Positions 1 through 7,006 of a DNA stretch of 12,099 nt are shown in pieces (within the stretch, counting starts at the first letter, position 1; each line of letters begins with the position of its first letter). The position numbers and the translations under genes are program-made. The DNA is from CAZHMN01 sp964533705 (GTDB taxonomy: Bacteria > Electryoneota > B3-LCP): positions 1-12,099 of the forward strand of contig CAZHMN010000084.1 in NCBI GenBank assembly GCA_964533705.1. Reading direction: 5' to 3'. The notes under the pieces are model-generated. The model worked only from the letters and a program-made list of their open reading frames with translations, was not told the origin of the DNA and did not search any database.

Positions 1-181
1 TGCTGAAGTAGAACATCGGCGTCGGGGGCGACCCCGACTATGGGTATTCCCTTTTCTAATAACGGTAGGCGAACTCAAGCGTTCGTCATTTTTTTGCATG
101 CAGGGCTGGTTGGGTCGGATTTTGGTCATACCAACAGGAATCGGAAAACGCAAAATTAACGTGTTTTAAATGTAAAATTTA
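1..181. other. 5' flank without a supportable gene
   Basis: I see no gene here. A frame on the + strand (12-56) reads as a short peptide ending in Phe and then TAA TAA, which would suit the tail of an outer-membrane protein, but an in-frame TAG lies just before it at 9-11. The opposite strand is also briefly open over the same bases but has a stop upstream and no start codon. The palindromic GC-rich stretch explains why both strands look codable. From about 140 the sequence becomes AT-rich and leads into the phoB promoter. Confidence 0.5.
21..55 (+). terminator. Candidate hairpin/terminator of an upstream transcript
   Basis: A perfect 7-bp inverted repeat, GTCGGGG (21-27) and CCCCGAC (32-38), encloses the four-base loop GCGA, a GNRA-type tetraloop. 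A second small hairpin follows, GGG (42-44) and CCC (49-51), and is immediately followed by TTTT (52-55). The arrangement would fit an intrinsic terminator of a gene lying left of the window, but the U-tract is short and 13 nt from the main stem. The stem is seen directly; the terminator role is inferred. Confidence 0.35.
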
Positions 182-209
182 TTGAAATCTAACATTTTTA
201 TTCTATATT
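182..209 (+). promoter_or_regulatory. Candidate sigma-70 promoter of phoBR
   Basis: TTGAAA (182-187) and TATATT (204-209) are separated by 16 nt, giving a reasonable -35/-10 pair. Transcription would begin near 216 and leave a leader of about 29 nt before the ATG at 245. This argues against the upstream in-frame TTG at 182 as a start codon, because it coincides with the -35 element. CTAACA (189-194) lies in the spacer. A similar TTAACG (156-161) sits exactly 33 bp upstream (three 11-bp turns), and CTAACA also occurs in the repeats upstream of the porin, so autoregulation by PhoB is possible. Confidence 0.45.
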
Positions 210-244
210 GCTCCGGTAGTGTGACTCTGCATAGCGAGAAGAGT

Positions 245-934
245 ATGCCTAAAGAACGCATTCTGGTTGTGGATGACGAGGAAGATATCCTGGAGCTGGT
301 GAGGTACAACCTCAGCAAGGAGGGTTATCAAATTTCCGTGGCGGATTCCGGTGAGAAAGCTCTAAAGCTCGCCGAGGATGAGCGACCAGACCTGATCATA
401 CTGGATCTGATGCTGCCTGGAATGGACGGATTGGACGTTTGCCGGATTTTAAAGGCGGCAGCGACGACCGGCCACATTCCCATCATTATGTTGACTGCCA
501 AGGGCTCGGAATCCGACGTCATCGTCGGTCTCGAACTGGGAGCGGACGATTACATCACCAAACCCTTCAGTCCCAAGATCCTGACGGCACGTGTGAAGGC
601 GATTTTGCGGCGTAAAAGGATAAAAAAGGATTCCGGTCAGTCCGACCCTCTTCGATTCGAGGCACTCAGCATTGACCCCGAACGCCTTCAAGTTCTAATC
701 GAAGGGAAGCCTGTCGAACTAACGGCGACGGAATTTCGGATTTTGCATCACCTGGCAAAGCGCCCCGGCAGAGTTTTCACCCGGGATCAGATCGTGGACG
801 CAGCACGGGGCAAAGATTATCCCGTGACCGACCGATCCGTTGACGTGCACGTCGTTTCCCTGCGAAAGAAATTAGGGGGATACGGAAAAATGATTGAAAC
901 CGTGCGGGGGGTGGGTTACCGATTCAGGGAATAG
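245..934 (+). CDS. phoB: PhoB-family phosphate response regulator (OmpR/PhoB class)
   Basis: Cytoplasmic DNA-binding response regulator that, once phosphorylated by the adjacent kinase, should activate phosphate-starvation genes. It has 229 residues, the same length as E. coli PhoB. The receiver domain (about 4-120) has the acidic pair Asp10/Asp11, the phosphoacceptor Asp54 (LIILD followed by LMLPGMDG), Thr84 and Lys106 in the ITKPF motif. A winged-helix domain (about 130-228) shows the typical ELTATEFRIL, RPGRVFTRDQI and ETVRGVGYRF motifs. I chose ATG 245 because the homologous sequence starts there (MPKERILVVDD). The frame extends up to a TTG at 182, but those extra 21 residues are unlike the family and overlap the likely promoter. 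The Shine-Dalgarno is weak (GAGAAGAG just upstream). phoR follows 3 bp after the stop, so the two are co-transcribed. The family is certain; the phosphate role rests mainly on the pst neighbours. Confidence 0.93.
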   Translation: MPKERILVVDDEEDILELVRYNLSKEGYQISVADSGEKALKLAEDERPDLIILDLMLPGMDGLDVCRILKAAATTGHIPIIMLTAKGSESDVIVGLELGADDYITKPFSPKILTARVKAILRRKRIKKDSGQSDPLRFEALSIDPERLQVLIEGKPVELTATEFRILHHLAKRPGRVFTRDQIVDAARGKDYPVTDRSVDVHVVSLRKKLGGYGKMIETVRGVGYRFRE

Positions 935-937
935 TCC

Positions 938-2713
938 ATGCGTAGAAAACGACTTTTCTGGCGACTTTTTCGGGTTTATCTGGCTATCACTCTTTTTTCG
1001 CTGGGGGCCATCGGCATTCTGGCCACCCGGACGGTGAGAGACTTTTACTATTCCCAAACGACTGCGGAACTCGGAAGCATCGCCGAACTGATCAAGCAGC
1101 AGGTTGGTGAAAATTTTTCATCATACGAGGCCGCAACTCTGGATTCATTGAGCAAGAGTCTGGGTAGATGCTCTTCCACGCGCGTTACGTTGATCCGGGC
1201 GGACGGCGTTGTACTGGGTGATACGGATGAAGATCCCTCGCTCATGGAAAACCACGCCGACCGGCCGGAATTCAGGAAGGCCATAGGAGGTGCGATCGGC
1301 ACTTCCGTTCGATATAGTCCTACACTGAAAGACAGGCGGATGTATCTCGCCATCCCCGTCGAAGAAAAAGGCGAGATTTGCGGTGTGGTGCGCGTGTCCA
1401 TCTCGGTTGCGGCGCTTTCGGACGCTCTCAAAGGCGTTTACTTCTGGATTGCCCTGGGCGGTCTGGTCATCGCCATCTTTGCGGCGTTGATCAGCTATTT
1501 CGTCAGCAGAAGAATCAGTCGTCCGGTGGAGGAGATGAAAAATGGCGCTAAGCGGTTCGCCGCGGGCGATTACGATTTTAAACTGGCGATCCCGGATTCC
1601 GAAGAGCTGGGCGGTCTCGCCGAAATCTTAAATCAGACGGCTTCGAAGCTCAGAGAAGAAATAAACACCATCACCCGGCAGCACAATGAATTGGATGCGG
1701 TTTTAAAGAGCATGGTGGAGGGCGTTCTGGCTGTTGATATGGAAGAACGCCTTCTGCGCCTGAATCGCGCCGCCGGTGAACTGTTGCAGGTGGATCCGGA
1801 AGCTGTACGGGGTCGCAACCTCCAGGAGATCATCCGCAACCCCGATTTTCAGAATTTCGTGTTTAGCATTTTGAAAAGCAAAAAAACCCTCGAGGACGAA
1901 ATCGCATTCCACCAGGGACAGAAGTACCTCCGAGCACACGGGACCATGCTTCACAATGCCAAGGGCGATGAAATCGGAGCGCTGGTCGTCCTGAACGACG
2001 TCACCCGGCTGCGGCGTTTGGAGAAGGTTCGACGCGAATTTGTAGCCAACGTCTCCCACGAACTCCGCACTCCAATCACCACCATCAAAGGTTTCGCGGA
2101 GACGCTAAAAGACGGAGCCATTCGCAATCCGGAGGAGGCCGAGCGCTTTCTGGAGATCGTGGCCAAACATGCCGATCGGCTGAACGCCATCATTGAGGAT
2201 TTAATGCAACTCTCCAGAATCGAGACGGATGCAGATAGTGACCAAATACTTCTGGAAACAGGGGAAATCTACGGAGTCGTTGAAACAGCGATTAATGCCT
2301 GTGAAGTCAAAGCCGTTCCCCGAAAGATAAAGATAAAACTTGAAGGTGCGGTGGATCTTAAGGCAAAAATCAATGCTCCGTTGCTGGAACAAGCCGTAAT
2401 CAACCTGTTGGACAACGCCATCAAATACACCGAACCGGGAGGTGTAATCCAAGTCAGTGTTGAAACCGACTCTTCTGAGATACGAATTTCCGTGAAAGAT
2501 AACGGTTGTGGCATTGCAGAAGAACACCTACCTCGGATATTTGAGCGTTTTTACCGCATTGACAAAAACCGCAGCCGCAAATTAGCAGGTACGGGCCTGG
2601 GTCTGGCCATTGTCAAGCACATTGCCATCGCTCACCAAGGCAGGGTCAGCGTGGAAAGTGAACCCGGTCAGGGTAGCACTTTCCGAATACATCTCCCCCA
2701 CTCGCAAGCATAG
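938..2713 (+). CDS. phoR: PhoR-type membrane sensor histidine kinase
   Basis: Inner-membrane sensor kinase partner of PhoB. The 591 residues show, in order: membrane segment 1 (about 10-30), a periplasmic domain (about 31-166), membrane segment 2 (about 167-189), HAMP (about 190-243, with the RRISRPVEEM entry), PAS (about 250-355), HisKA with the phosphoacceptor His374 in VSHELRTP, and an HATPase domain (about 475-588). The ATPase boxes are intact: N box NLLDNA with Asn493, G1 DNGCG (521-525), F box around FERFYR, and G2 GTGLGL (551-556). E. coli PhoR has almost no periplasmic domain. This one has about 135 residues outside and so resembles the Gram-positive PhoR/WalK layout with an extracytoplasmic sensor fold. 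The start is 3 bp after phoB with only a weak ribosome site, which suggests coupling. Kinase identity is certain; the phosphate assignment comes from context. Confidence 0.92.
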   Translation: MRRKRLFWRLFRVYLAITLFSLGAIGILATRTVRDFYYSQTTAELGSIAELIKQQVGENFSSYEAATLDSLSKSLGRCSSTRVTLIRADGVVLGDTDEDPSLMENHADRPEFRKAIGGAIGTSVRYSPTLKDRRMYLAIPVEEKGEICGVVRVSISVAALSDALKGVYFWIALGGLVIAIFAALISYFVSRRISRPVEEMKNGAKRFAAGDYDFKLAIPDSEELGGLAEILNQTASKLREEINTITRQHNELDAVLKSMVEGVLAVDMEERLLRLNRAAGELLQVDPEAVRGRNLQEIIRNPDFQNFVFSILKSKKTLEDEIAFHQGQKYLRAHGTMLHNAKGDEIGALVVLNDVTRLRRLEKVRREFVANVSHELRTPITTIKGFAETLKDGAIRNPEEAERFLEIVAKHADRLNAIIEDLMQLSRIETDADSDQILLETGEIYGVVETAINACEVKAVPRKIKIKLEGAVDLKAKINAPLLEQAVINLLDNAIKYTEPGGVIQVSVETDSSEIRISVKDNGCGIAEEHLPRIFERFYRIDKNRSRKLAGTGLGLAIVKHIAIAHQGRVSVESEPGQGSTFRIHLPHSQA

Positions 2714-2798
2714 ACCAACCGCCTAAATTTCAGCCTGTTCGTGCATTCCTCCCCAAATAGGATCACCCCGATCGGAACCCTCGAATCTTAATGAATTT

Positions 2799-2841
2799 CT
2801 AACAAATACCTCATCAAAGGTTAGCAACACACCCTTAATTT
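2799..2841 (+). promoter_or_regulatory. Candidate Pho box and -10 element upstream of the porin-pst operon
   Basis: Three consecutive 11-bp units are seen: CTAACAAATAC (2799-2809), CTCATCAAAGG (2810-2820) and TTAGCAACACA (2821-2831). Units 1 and 3 share YTARCAA. A TAATTT (2836-2841) about ten bases beyond the third repeat core could serve as the -10, with the operator replacing a -35 as in known Pho promoters. Eleven-bp direct repeats are the established binding pattern for PhoB/PhoP-family regulators: CTGTCAT-based in E. coli, TTAACA-like hexamers in Bacillus. The periodicity is in the sequence; regulator binding is inferred. The units lie 79-111 bp upstream of the porin start. Confidence 0.4.
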
Positions 2842-2909
2842 TATCGTGAAAAATGCAAAAGCGAACGAAAGGTCAATTCACATTTACAGAAACAAATCAG
2901 GAGTCATCA

Positions 2910-4013
2910 ATGCGATCAAGCTTTACTAAGTTCGTCAAGGCACTGATAGTTATTACAGTCCTAGGGCATGTCATCCCGGTTTCAGGAGCTGACTCGTGGA
3001 CAGAAAAACTTCGCTGGAAAGGTGATTTCCGCTACCGACACGAATTTATAGATGAAGAAGACAAAGAGCAAAGAAATCGCCATCGCATACGTGCCCGGGT
3101 TGGACTGGTAGCCGAAGCCATGGAAGACGTCAATGTCATATTCCAGATTTCAAGTGGTTTCCCGGACCCGGTATCCAATAACCAGACGCTTGACGATGGA
3201 TTCTCCACCAAATCGGTCGGGATAGATTTGGCTTACTTCCACTGGGAACCCGTTTTTGCTGAAGGACTGAAAGCCCAGGGCGGAAAATTCAAGAATCCCT
3301 GGTATAAACCAGGGAAATCCGAATTGATCTGGGACTCTGATTGGAATCCTGAAGGCCTCTTTGCCAGCTATGCGACGAAATGGGGCAACGTCAGCCCCTT
3401 TGTCCGTACCGGACTCTTCTGGGTTGACGAGCGAAAAACGGACGATGACGCACTCCTTTTAGGGGGTCAAGGTGGATTGACACTCGATATTCCCGGGGGG
3501 GAATATCGTATGACATTCGGTGGTGGTTTCTTCACCTACACCCATACAAAAGCATCGGAGACGTTTGTGGATTCCGAGGACAGTTTCGGTAATACCGTTG
3601 ATGCCGATGGCTCTTACGCTACCGGTTTCGATATCATAGAGATGTTCATCGAAATCAGCGGCCAAGTTCAGAAGGTACCGGTTACCGTTATGGGAGATTA
3701 CACCTCGAATTCCGGAGCTGACCGGGACGAAATTGGCTACCTTTTCGGTCTTCGGGCCGGAAAAGTCAACAAGGCAGGAGCTGTCTCGGGCCGCTATATT
3801 TATCGTGAGGTCCAGAAAGATGCCGTGCTGGGGGCTTATACTGACTCCGATTTTATCGGGGGCAGAACTGACGGCAGCGGGCACGAATTCGGCATTGATG
3901 TCGGCTTAGCGAAGAAGGTTACCACCAGTGCCACCTACTTCTTTAATCAAAAAGGACTTGACGACGGGAAGGATTATCAACGCTTACAGCTCGATGTGAA
4001 ATTCAAATTTTAG
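2910..4013 (+). CDS. Putative outer-membrane porin, probably for phosphate uptake
   Basis: Predicted beta-barrel channel of 367 residues. A Sec signal peptide occupies about residues 1-27 (basic start, hydrophobic core, then PVSGA before DSW). The mature protein opens with a strand-like segment and a basic RNRHRIRARVG stretch resembling the 'putative porin' family (Porin_5 type). Alternating aromatic/hydrophobic strands recur along the chain, and it ends in VKFKF, the terminal Phe expected of proteins inserted by the BAM machinery. I chose ATG 2910 because AGGAG (2899-2903) lies 6 nt upstream and the signal peptide begins there; an in-frame ATG at 2853 has no such support. It sits between phoR and pstS behind a candidate Pho box. 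By position it may be a functional analogue of PhoE or OprP, although it does not look like either in sequence. Substrate selectivity is inferred from context only. Confidence 0.8.
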   Translation: MRSSFTKFVKALIVITVLGHVIPVSGADSWTEKLRWKGDFRYRHEFIDEEDKEQRNRHRIRARVGLVAEAMEDVNVIFQISSGFPDPVSNNQTLDDGFSTKSVGIDLAYFHWEPVFAEGLKAQGGKFKNPWYKPGKSELIWDSDWNPEGLFASYATKWGNVSPFVRTGLFWVDERKTDDDALLLGGQGGLTLDIPGGEYRMTFGGGFFTYTHTKASETFVDSEDSFGNTVDADGSYATGFDIIEMFIEISGQVQKVPVTVMGDYTSNSGADRDEIGYLFGLRAGKVNKAGAVSGRYIYREVQKDAVLGAYTDSDFIGGRTDGSGHEFGIDVGLAKKVTTSATYFFNQKGLDDGKDYQRLQLDVKFKF

Positions 4014-4063
4014 GCTCCCCTGAAAGAATCACGATAATTGTCAAAAAAAATAGGAGAACAATA

Positions 4064-5122
4064 ATGACAAATTCCTTTATGACCAAAATGATCGCTCTGG
4101 CGATGAGTATCGTGGTCACCTGCAGTTTTGACGTATCGTTATCCGCTCAATCGCAGACCATCAACGGCGCGGGGGCAACGTTCCCTTATCCGGTTTATTC
4201 GCAGTGGGCTCACAAGTACAATCAGATCACCGGGGTAAAGCTGAATTACCAGTCCATCGGGTCGGGAGGCGGCATCCGGCAAATCAAAGCCAGAACGGTT
4301 GATTTCGGAGCAACTGATGCGCCACTGAAAGCCGATGAGTTGGACAAAGCCGGATTAATCCAATTTCCCATGATCATGGGTGGAGTCGTTCCGGTCGTCC
4401 ATATCGAGGGAATTGAGCTCGGGCAACTTAAACTGGACGGCAAAACATTGACGAACCTATTTCTGGGAAACATCACAAAATGGAATGATCCAGCTATCAG
4501 TGCTTTAAATCCCGATCTGAATCTTCCCAACAAAGACGTGACCATCGTGCATCGCGCCGACGGTTCGGGCACCACCTGGATTTTTACGCATTTCCTTTCC
4601 AAAGTTTCTGATGAATGGAAGAAAAAAGTCGGCGCGGGTAAGGCGGTCTCCTGGCCGGTGGGCATAGGCGGGAAAGGCAACGAAGGGGTGGCTTCGTACG
4701 TGCAGCGAGTTGACGGCAGCCTGGGTTACGTCGAATTCGCCTATGCGCTTCAGAATAAGCTCACTTATGTAAAACTGAAGAACCAGACCGGCAAATACGT
4801 CAATCCTACGAAAAAGAGTTTCATGTCCGCCGCCGCTCACGCGGACTGGGCGAACGCCCCGGGATTCTACATGGTGCTGGTGGATCAACCCGGCAGAGAT
4901 AGCTGGCCGATCACAGGCGCTTCGTTCATTCTGCTTTACAAAGAGCAGGAAAATGAAAAAACCATCAAAGCCATGCTCAACTTCTTCGACTGGTGCTACA
5001 GGCACGGTAAAGAGCTGGCCATGAATCTGGACTACGTTCCCATGCCGGATAACGTCATCAAGATAGTTGAAAATCTATGGAAAGAACAGATTCGGCATAA
5101 TGGTAAGGCCGTTTGGAAGTAA
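4064..5122 (+). CDS. pstS: PstS, periplasmic phosphate-binding protein
   Basis: Captures inorganic phosphate in the periplasm and hands it to the PstCA channel. It has 352 residues. A signal peptide covers about residues 1-28, with probable cleavage after VSLSA. Cys20 lies in a poor lipobox context (VVTC), so a soluble protein is more likely than a lipoprotein. Family motifs are intact: GAGATFPYPVY (35-45), SIGSGGGIRQI (64-74), DFGATDAPL (80-88), HRADGSGTT (163-171) and GKGNEGVA (203-210), which carry the Thr, Ser, Asp and Arg positions that bind phosphate. The start is ATG 4064 with AGGAG at 4052-4056; an internal ATG at 4079 would shorten the signal peptide. The gap to the porin is only 50 bp with no convincing terminator, so both are probably read from the promoter upstream of the porin. 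Confidence 0.96.
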   Translation: MTNSFMTKMIALAMSIVVTCSFDVSLSAQSQTINGAGATFPYPVYSQWAHKYNQITGVKLNYQSIGSGGGIRQIKARTVDFGATDAPLKADELDKAGLIQFPMIMGGVVPVVHIEGIELGQLKLDGKTLTNLFLGNITKWNDPAISALNPDLNLPNKDVTIVHRADGSGTTWIFTHFLSKVSDEWKKKVGAGKAVSWPVGIGGKGNEGVASYVQRVDGSLGYVEFAYALQNKLTYVKLKNQTGKYVNPTKKSFMSAAAHADWANAPGFYMVLVDQPGRDSWPITGASFILLYKEQENEKTIKAMLNFFDWCYRHGKELAMNLDYVPMPDNVIKIVENLWKEQIRHNGKAVWK

Positions 5123-5198
5123 AGCGAAAAAACACTATATTTACAGCCCTGACGTTCAATCCTACAAAGCAAAAAATTTCAGACTGCGATAAAAACGT

Positions 5199-6140
5199 GT
5201 GAACCTCCTAAAGGAAAAAAATTATCGCCGCAACAAGGGCGACGTCCTCTTTCGAGGGCTCGCTCTTTTGTGTGCTGCAATACTTCCGCTGCTGATGGTT
5301 GGAATTCTTTGCGAACTCGTGGTGAATTCCAAATTATCCATCGAGGAATTCGGCCTGGGATTTCTGGCTTCGCAGGCGTGGAACCCCGTGGCCCAGGAGT
5401 ACGGGGCGCTGAGCGCTATTTTCGGCACGGTGGTTTCCACTTTGATCGCCATGGCCATCGCCCTGCCTTTGGGGCTGGTGATCGCCACCTTCCTAGTGGA
5501 ACTGGCGCCTCCCAAAATTAGCGCTTTCTTCGGTGGAGCCGTCGAACTATTGGCCGCCATCCCCAGCATCATTTACGGCATGTGGGGGCTTTTCGTCTTC
5601 GCTCCCTTGATGGCGGATCACGTTCAACCTCTGCTGGGGAAGTATCTGGGATTTTTACCCCTGTTTCAAGGTCCGCCGATGGGCATCGGCATACTGACGG
5701 CGGGCATTATCCTGGCCTTGATGATTCTGCCCTACATCAGCTCGGTCACGCGTGATGTTTTCAATATGGTTCCGACCGTCGTCAAGGAAGCAGCGTATGG
5801 CGTAGGGTTAACTACCTGGGAGGTCATCCGCAGCGTGGTGTTGCGCTATTCGCTGCGGGGCATCGTCGGAGCAGGATTCCTGGGATTGGGCCGGGCGCTG
5901 GGGGAAACCATGGCGGTCACTTTCGTGATTGGTAACAGTCATCGCATTTCGGCATCGCTTTTCGCCAGCGGTAATTCCATCGCTTCAACTCTTGCGAACG
6001 AATTTACCGAAGCTGCTGAACCCCTCTATTTGAGCTCTCTGGTTGAGCTGGGCCTGGTGCTTTTCCTGATTACGTTTTTCTTTCAGGCCATCGCTCAGTT
6101 CTGGCTCCGGAGTATCAGAAAAAAACTGGCCAATGAATGA
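5199..6140 (+). CDS. pstC: PstC, phosphate ABC transporter permease
   Basis: Inner-membrane permease subunit that forms the phosphate channel with PstA. Its 313 residues contain six likely membrane segments, at about 18-41, 70-100, 112-136, 162-185, 222-247 and 278-302. The cytoplasmic EAA loop that docks on PstB starts at Glu198 (EAAYGVGLTTWEVI), and the conserved GRALGET follows at 231-237. The start is a GTG: an in-frame TAA lies just upstream at 5190-5192, and no other start codon occurs before the first membrane segment. No Shine-Dalgarno is visible upstream, and the first codons carry CCTCCT. Weak initiation would keep the permease below the abundant PstS. A 76-bp gap follows pstS. The stop overlaps the pstA start by ATGA. 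Confidence 0.95.
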   Translation: MNLLKEKNYRRNKGDVLFRGLALLCAAILPLLMVGILCELVVNSKLSIEEFGLGFLASQAWNPVAQEYGALSAIFGTVVSTLIAMAIALPLGLVIATFLVELAPPKISAFFGGAVELLAAIPSIIYGMWGLFVFAPLMADHVQPLLGKYLGFLPLFQGPPMGIGILTAGIILALMILPYISSVTRDVFNMVPTVVKEAAYGVGLTTWEVIRSVVLRYSLRGIVGAGFLGLGRALGETMAVTFVIGNSHRISASLFASGNSIASTLANEFTEAAEPLYLSSLVELGLVLFLITFFFQAIAQFWLRSIRKKLANE

Positions 6141-7006
6141 CAAATAGTAAAACCCTGGAAAAACGTTCCATCAAAAAGCGGCAGTTCGTTGATCGCGTTG
6201 TCAAGATCCTTTCAATGACTGGAGGTCTGGTCGGTCTCTTCTTCCTGACCTGGATTCTGTACGAGGTCGTCCTGCGGGGCATAAGTTCACTAAATCCGGC
6301 TTTTTTCACGCAGTTGCCCACCCCGCCGGGCACTGGAGGTGGAGGATTAGCGAATGCCATTATCGGAACCGTTCTGATCACCCTCCTGGCCGCTATGCTG
6401 GGCACGCCCATCGGCATCCTGGCGGGGATTTTCCTGGCGGAATTCGGCAAGGGATCGCGTCTGGCTTTGGTTATTCATTCCATCACTAATATCTTGATCG
6501 GGGTTCCTTCGATCATCGTGGGCGTTTTCGTTTATACGCTGGTCGTTGAGCCGATGAAGACCTTTTCCGGCATCGCTGGCGCCATTTCGCTGGCTATCAT
6601 CATGCTCCCAGTCGTGGTCAGGACCACAGAAGATATCCTCAAGCTGGTGCCCAACTCCCTGCGCGAATCGGGTCTGGCCATCGGGGCATCGCGCTGGCAG
6701 GTAACTCTGCAGCTCGTATTCCGAACGGCGAAAAGCGGTCTTTTAACGGGGGTACTGTTAGCAGTAGCGCGAGTCAGCGGTGAAACTGCCCCCCTGCTGT
6801 TCACAGCGATGAACAGTCCCTACTGGATGGGCTCACTGACGGAGCCGACGTCCAACCTAACAGTGACTATCTTCAATTATGCCATGTCTCCCTATCCAGA
6901 TTGGCAGGCCAAAGCCTGGGGCGCATCCCTACTAATCATGGCCGGCGTTTTAACCTTAAGTATCATCTCTCGCCTAGCGTTTAGAGAGAAGGATCAAACC
7001 GAATGA
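6137..7006 (+). CDS. pstA: PstA, phosphate ABC transporter permease
   Basis: Second inner-membrane permease subunit of the phosphate importer. Its 289 residues hold about six membrane segments, at roughly 22-46, 70-100, 110-135, 145-162, 200-225 and 258-280. The EAA-type loop (ESGLAIGASRWQVTLQ, from Glu177) and the PstA-typical VSGETAPLLFTA (213-224) identify it and separate it from PstC. The loop PTPPGTGGGG (61-70) before segment 2 is also characteristic. It starts within the last codons of pstC (ATGA overlap at 6137-6140) and ends inside the pstB start, so pstC, pstA and pstB should be translated as a coupled set. Confidence 0.96.
   Translation: MTNSKTLEKRSIKKRQFVDRVVKILSMTGGLVGLFFLTWILYEVVLRGISSLNPAFFTQLPTPPGTGGGGLANAIIGTVLITLLAAMLGTPIGILAGIFLAEFGKGSRLALVIHSITNILIGVPSIIVGVFVYTLVVEPMKTFSGIAGAISLAIIMLPVVVRTTEDILKLVPNSLRESGLAIGASRWQVTLQLVFRTAKSGLLTGVLLAVARVSGETAPLLFTAMNSPYWMGSLTEPTSNLTVTIFNYAMSPYPDWQAKAWGASLLIMAGVLTLSIISRLAFREKDQTE

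Noticed and set aside
12..59. Possible tail of an outer-membrane protein ending in Phe followed by two stop codons
   Set aside because: An in-frame TAG lies immediately upstream at 9-11, and the stretch is dominated by the hairpin palindrome. Too short to call without more sequence to the left.
182..244. N-terminal extension of PhoB from a TTG at 182
   Set aside because: The added 21 residues do not resemble the family, and the TTG lies in the likely -35 element. ATG 245 gives the standard 229-residue protein.
2853..2909. Longer porin start at ATG 2853
   Set aside because: No ribosome site, and it would place 19 polar residues before the signal peptide. ATG 2910 has AGGAG at proper spacing.
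5302..5351. Three GAATTC palindromes at exact 22-bp spacing inside pstC
   Set aside because: They encode ordinary permease residues in varying codon phase. With only three short copies in coding sequence, this is most simply chance.
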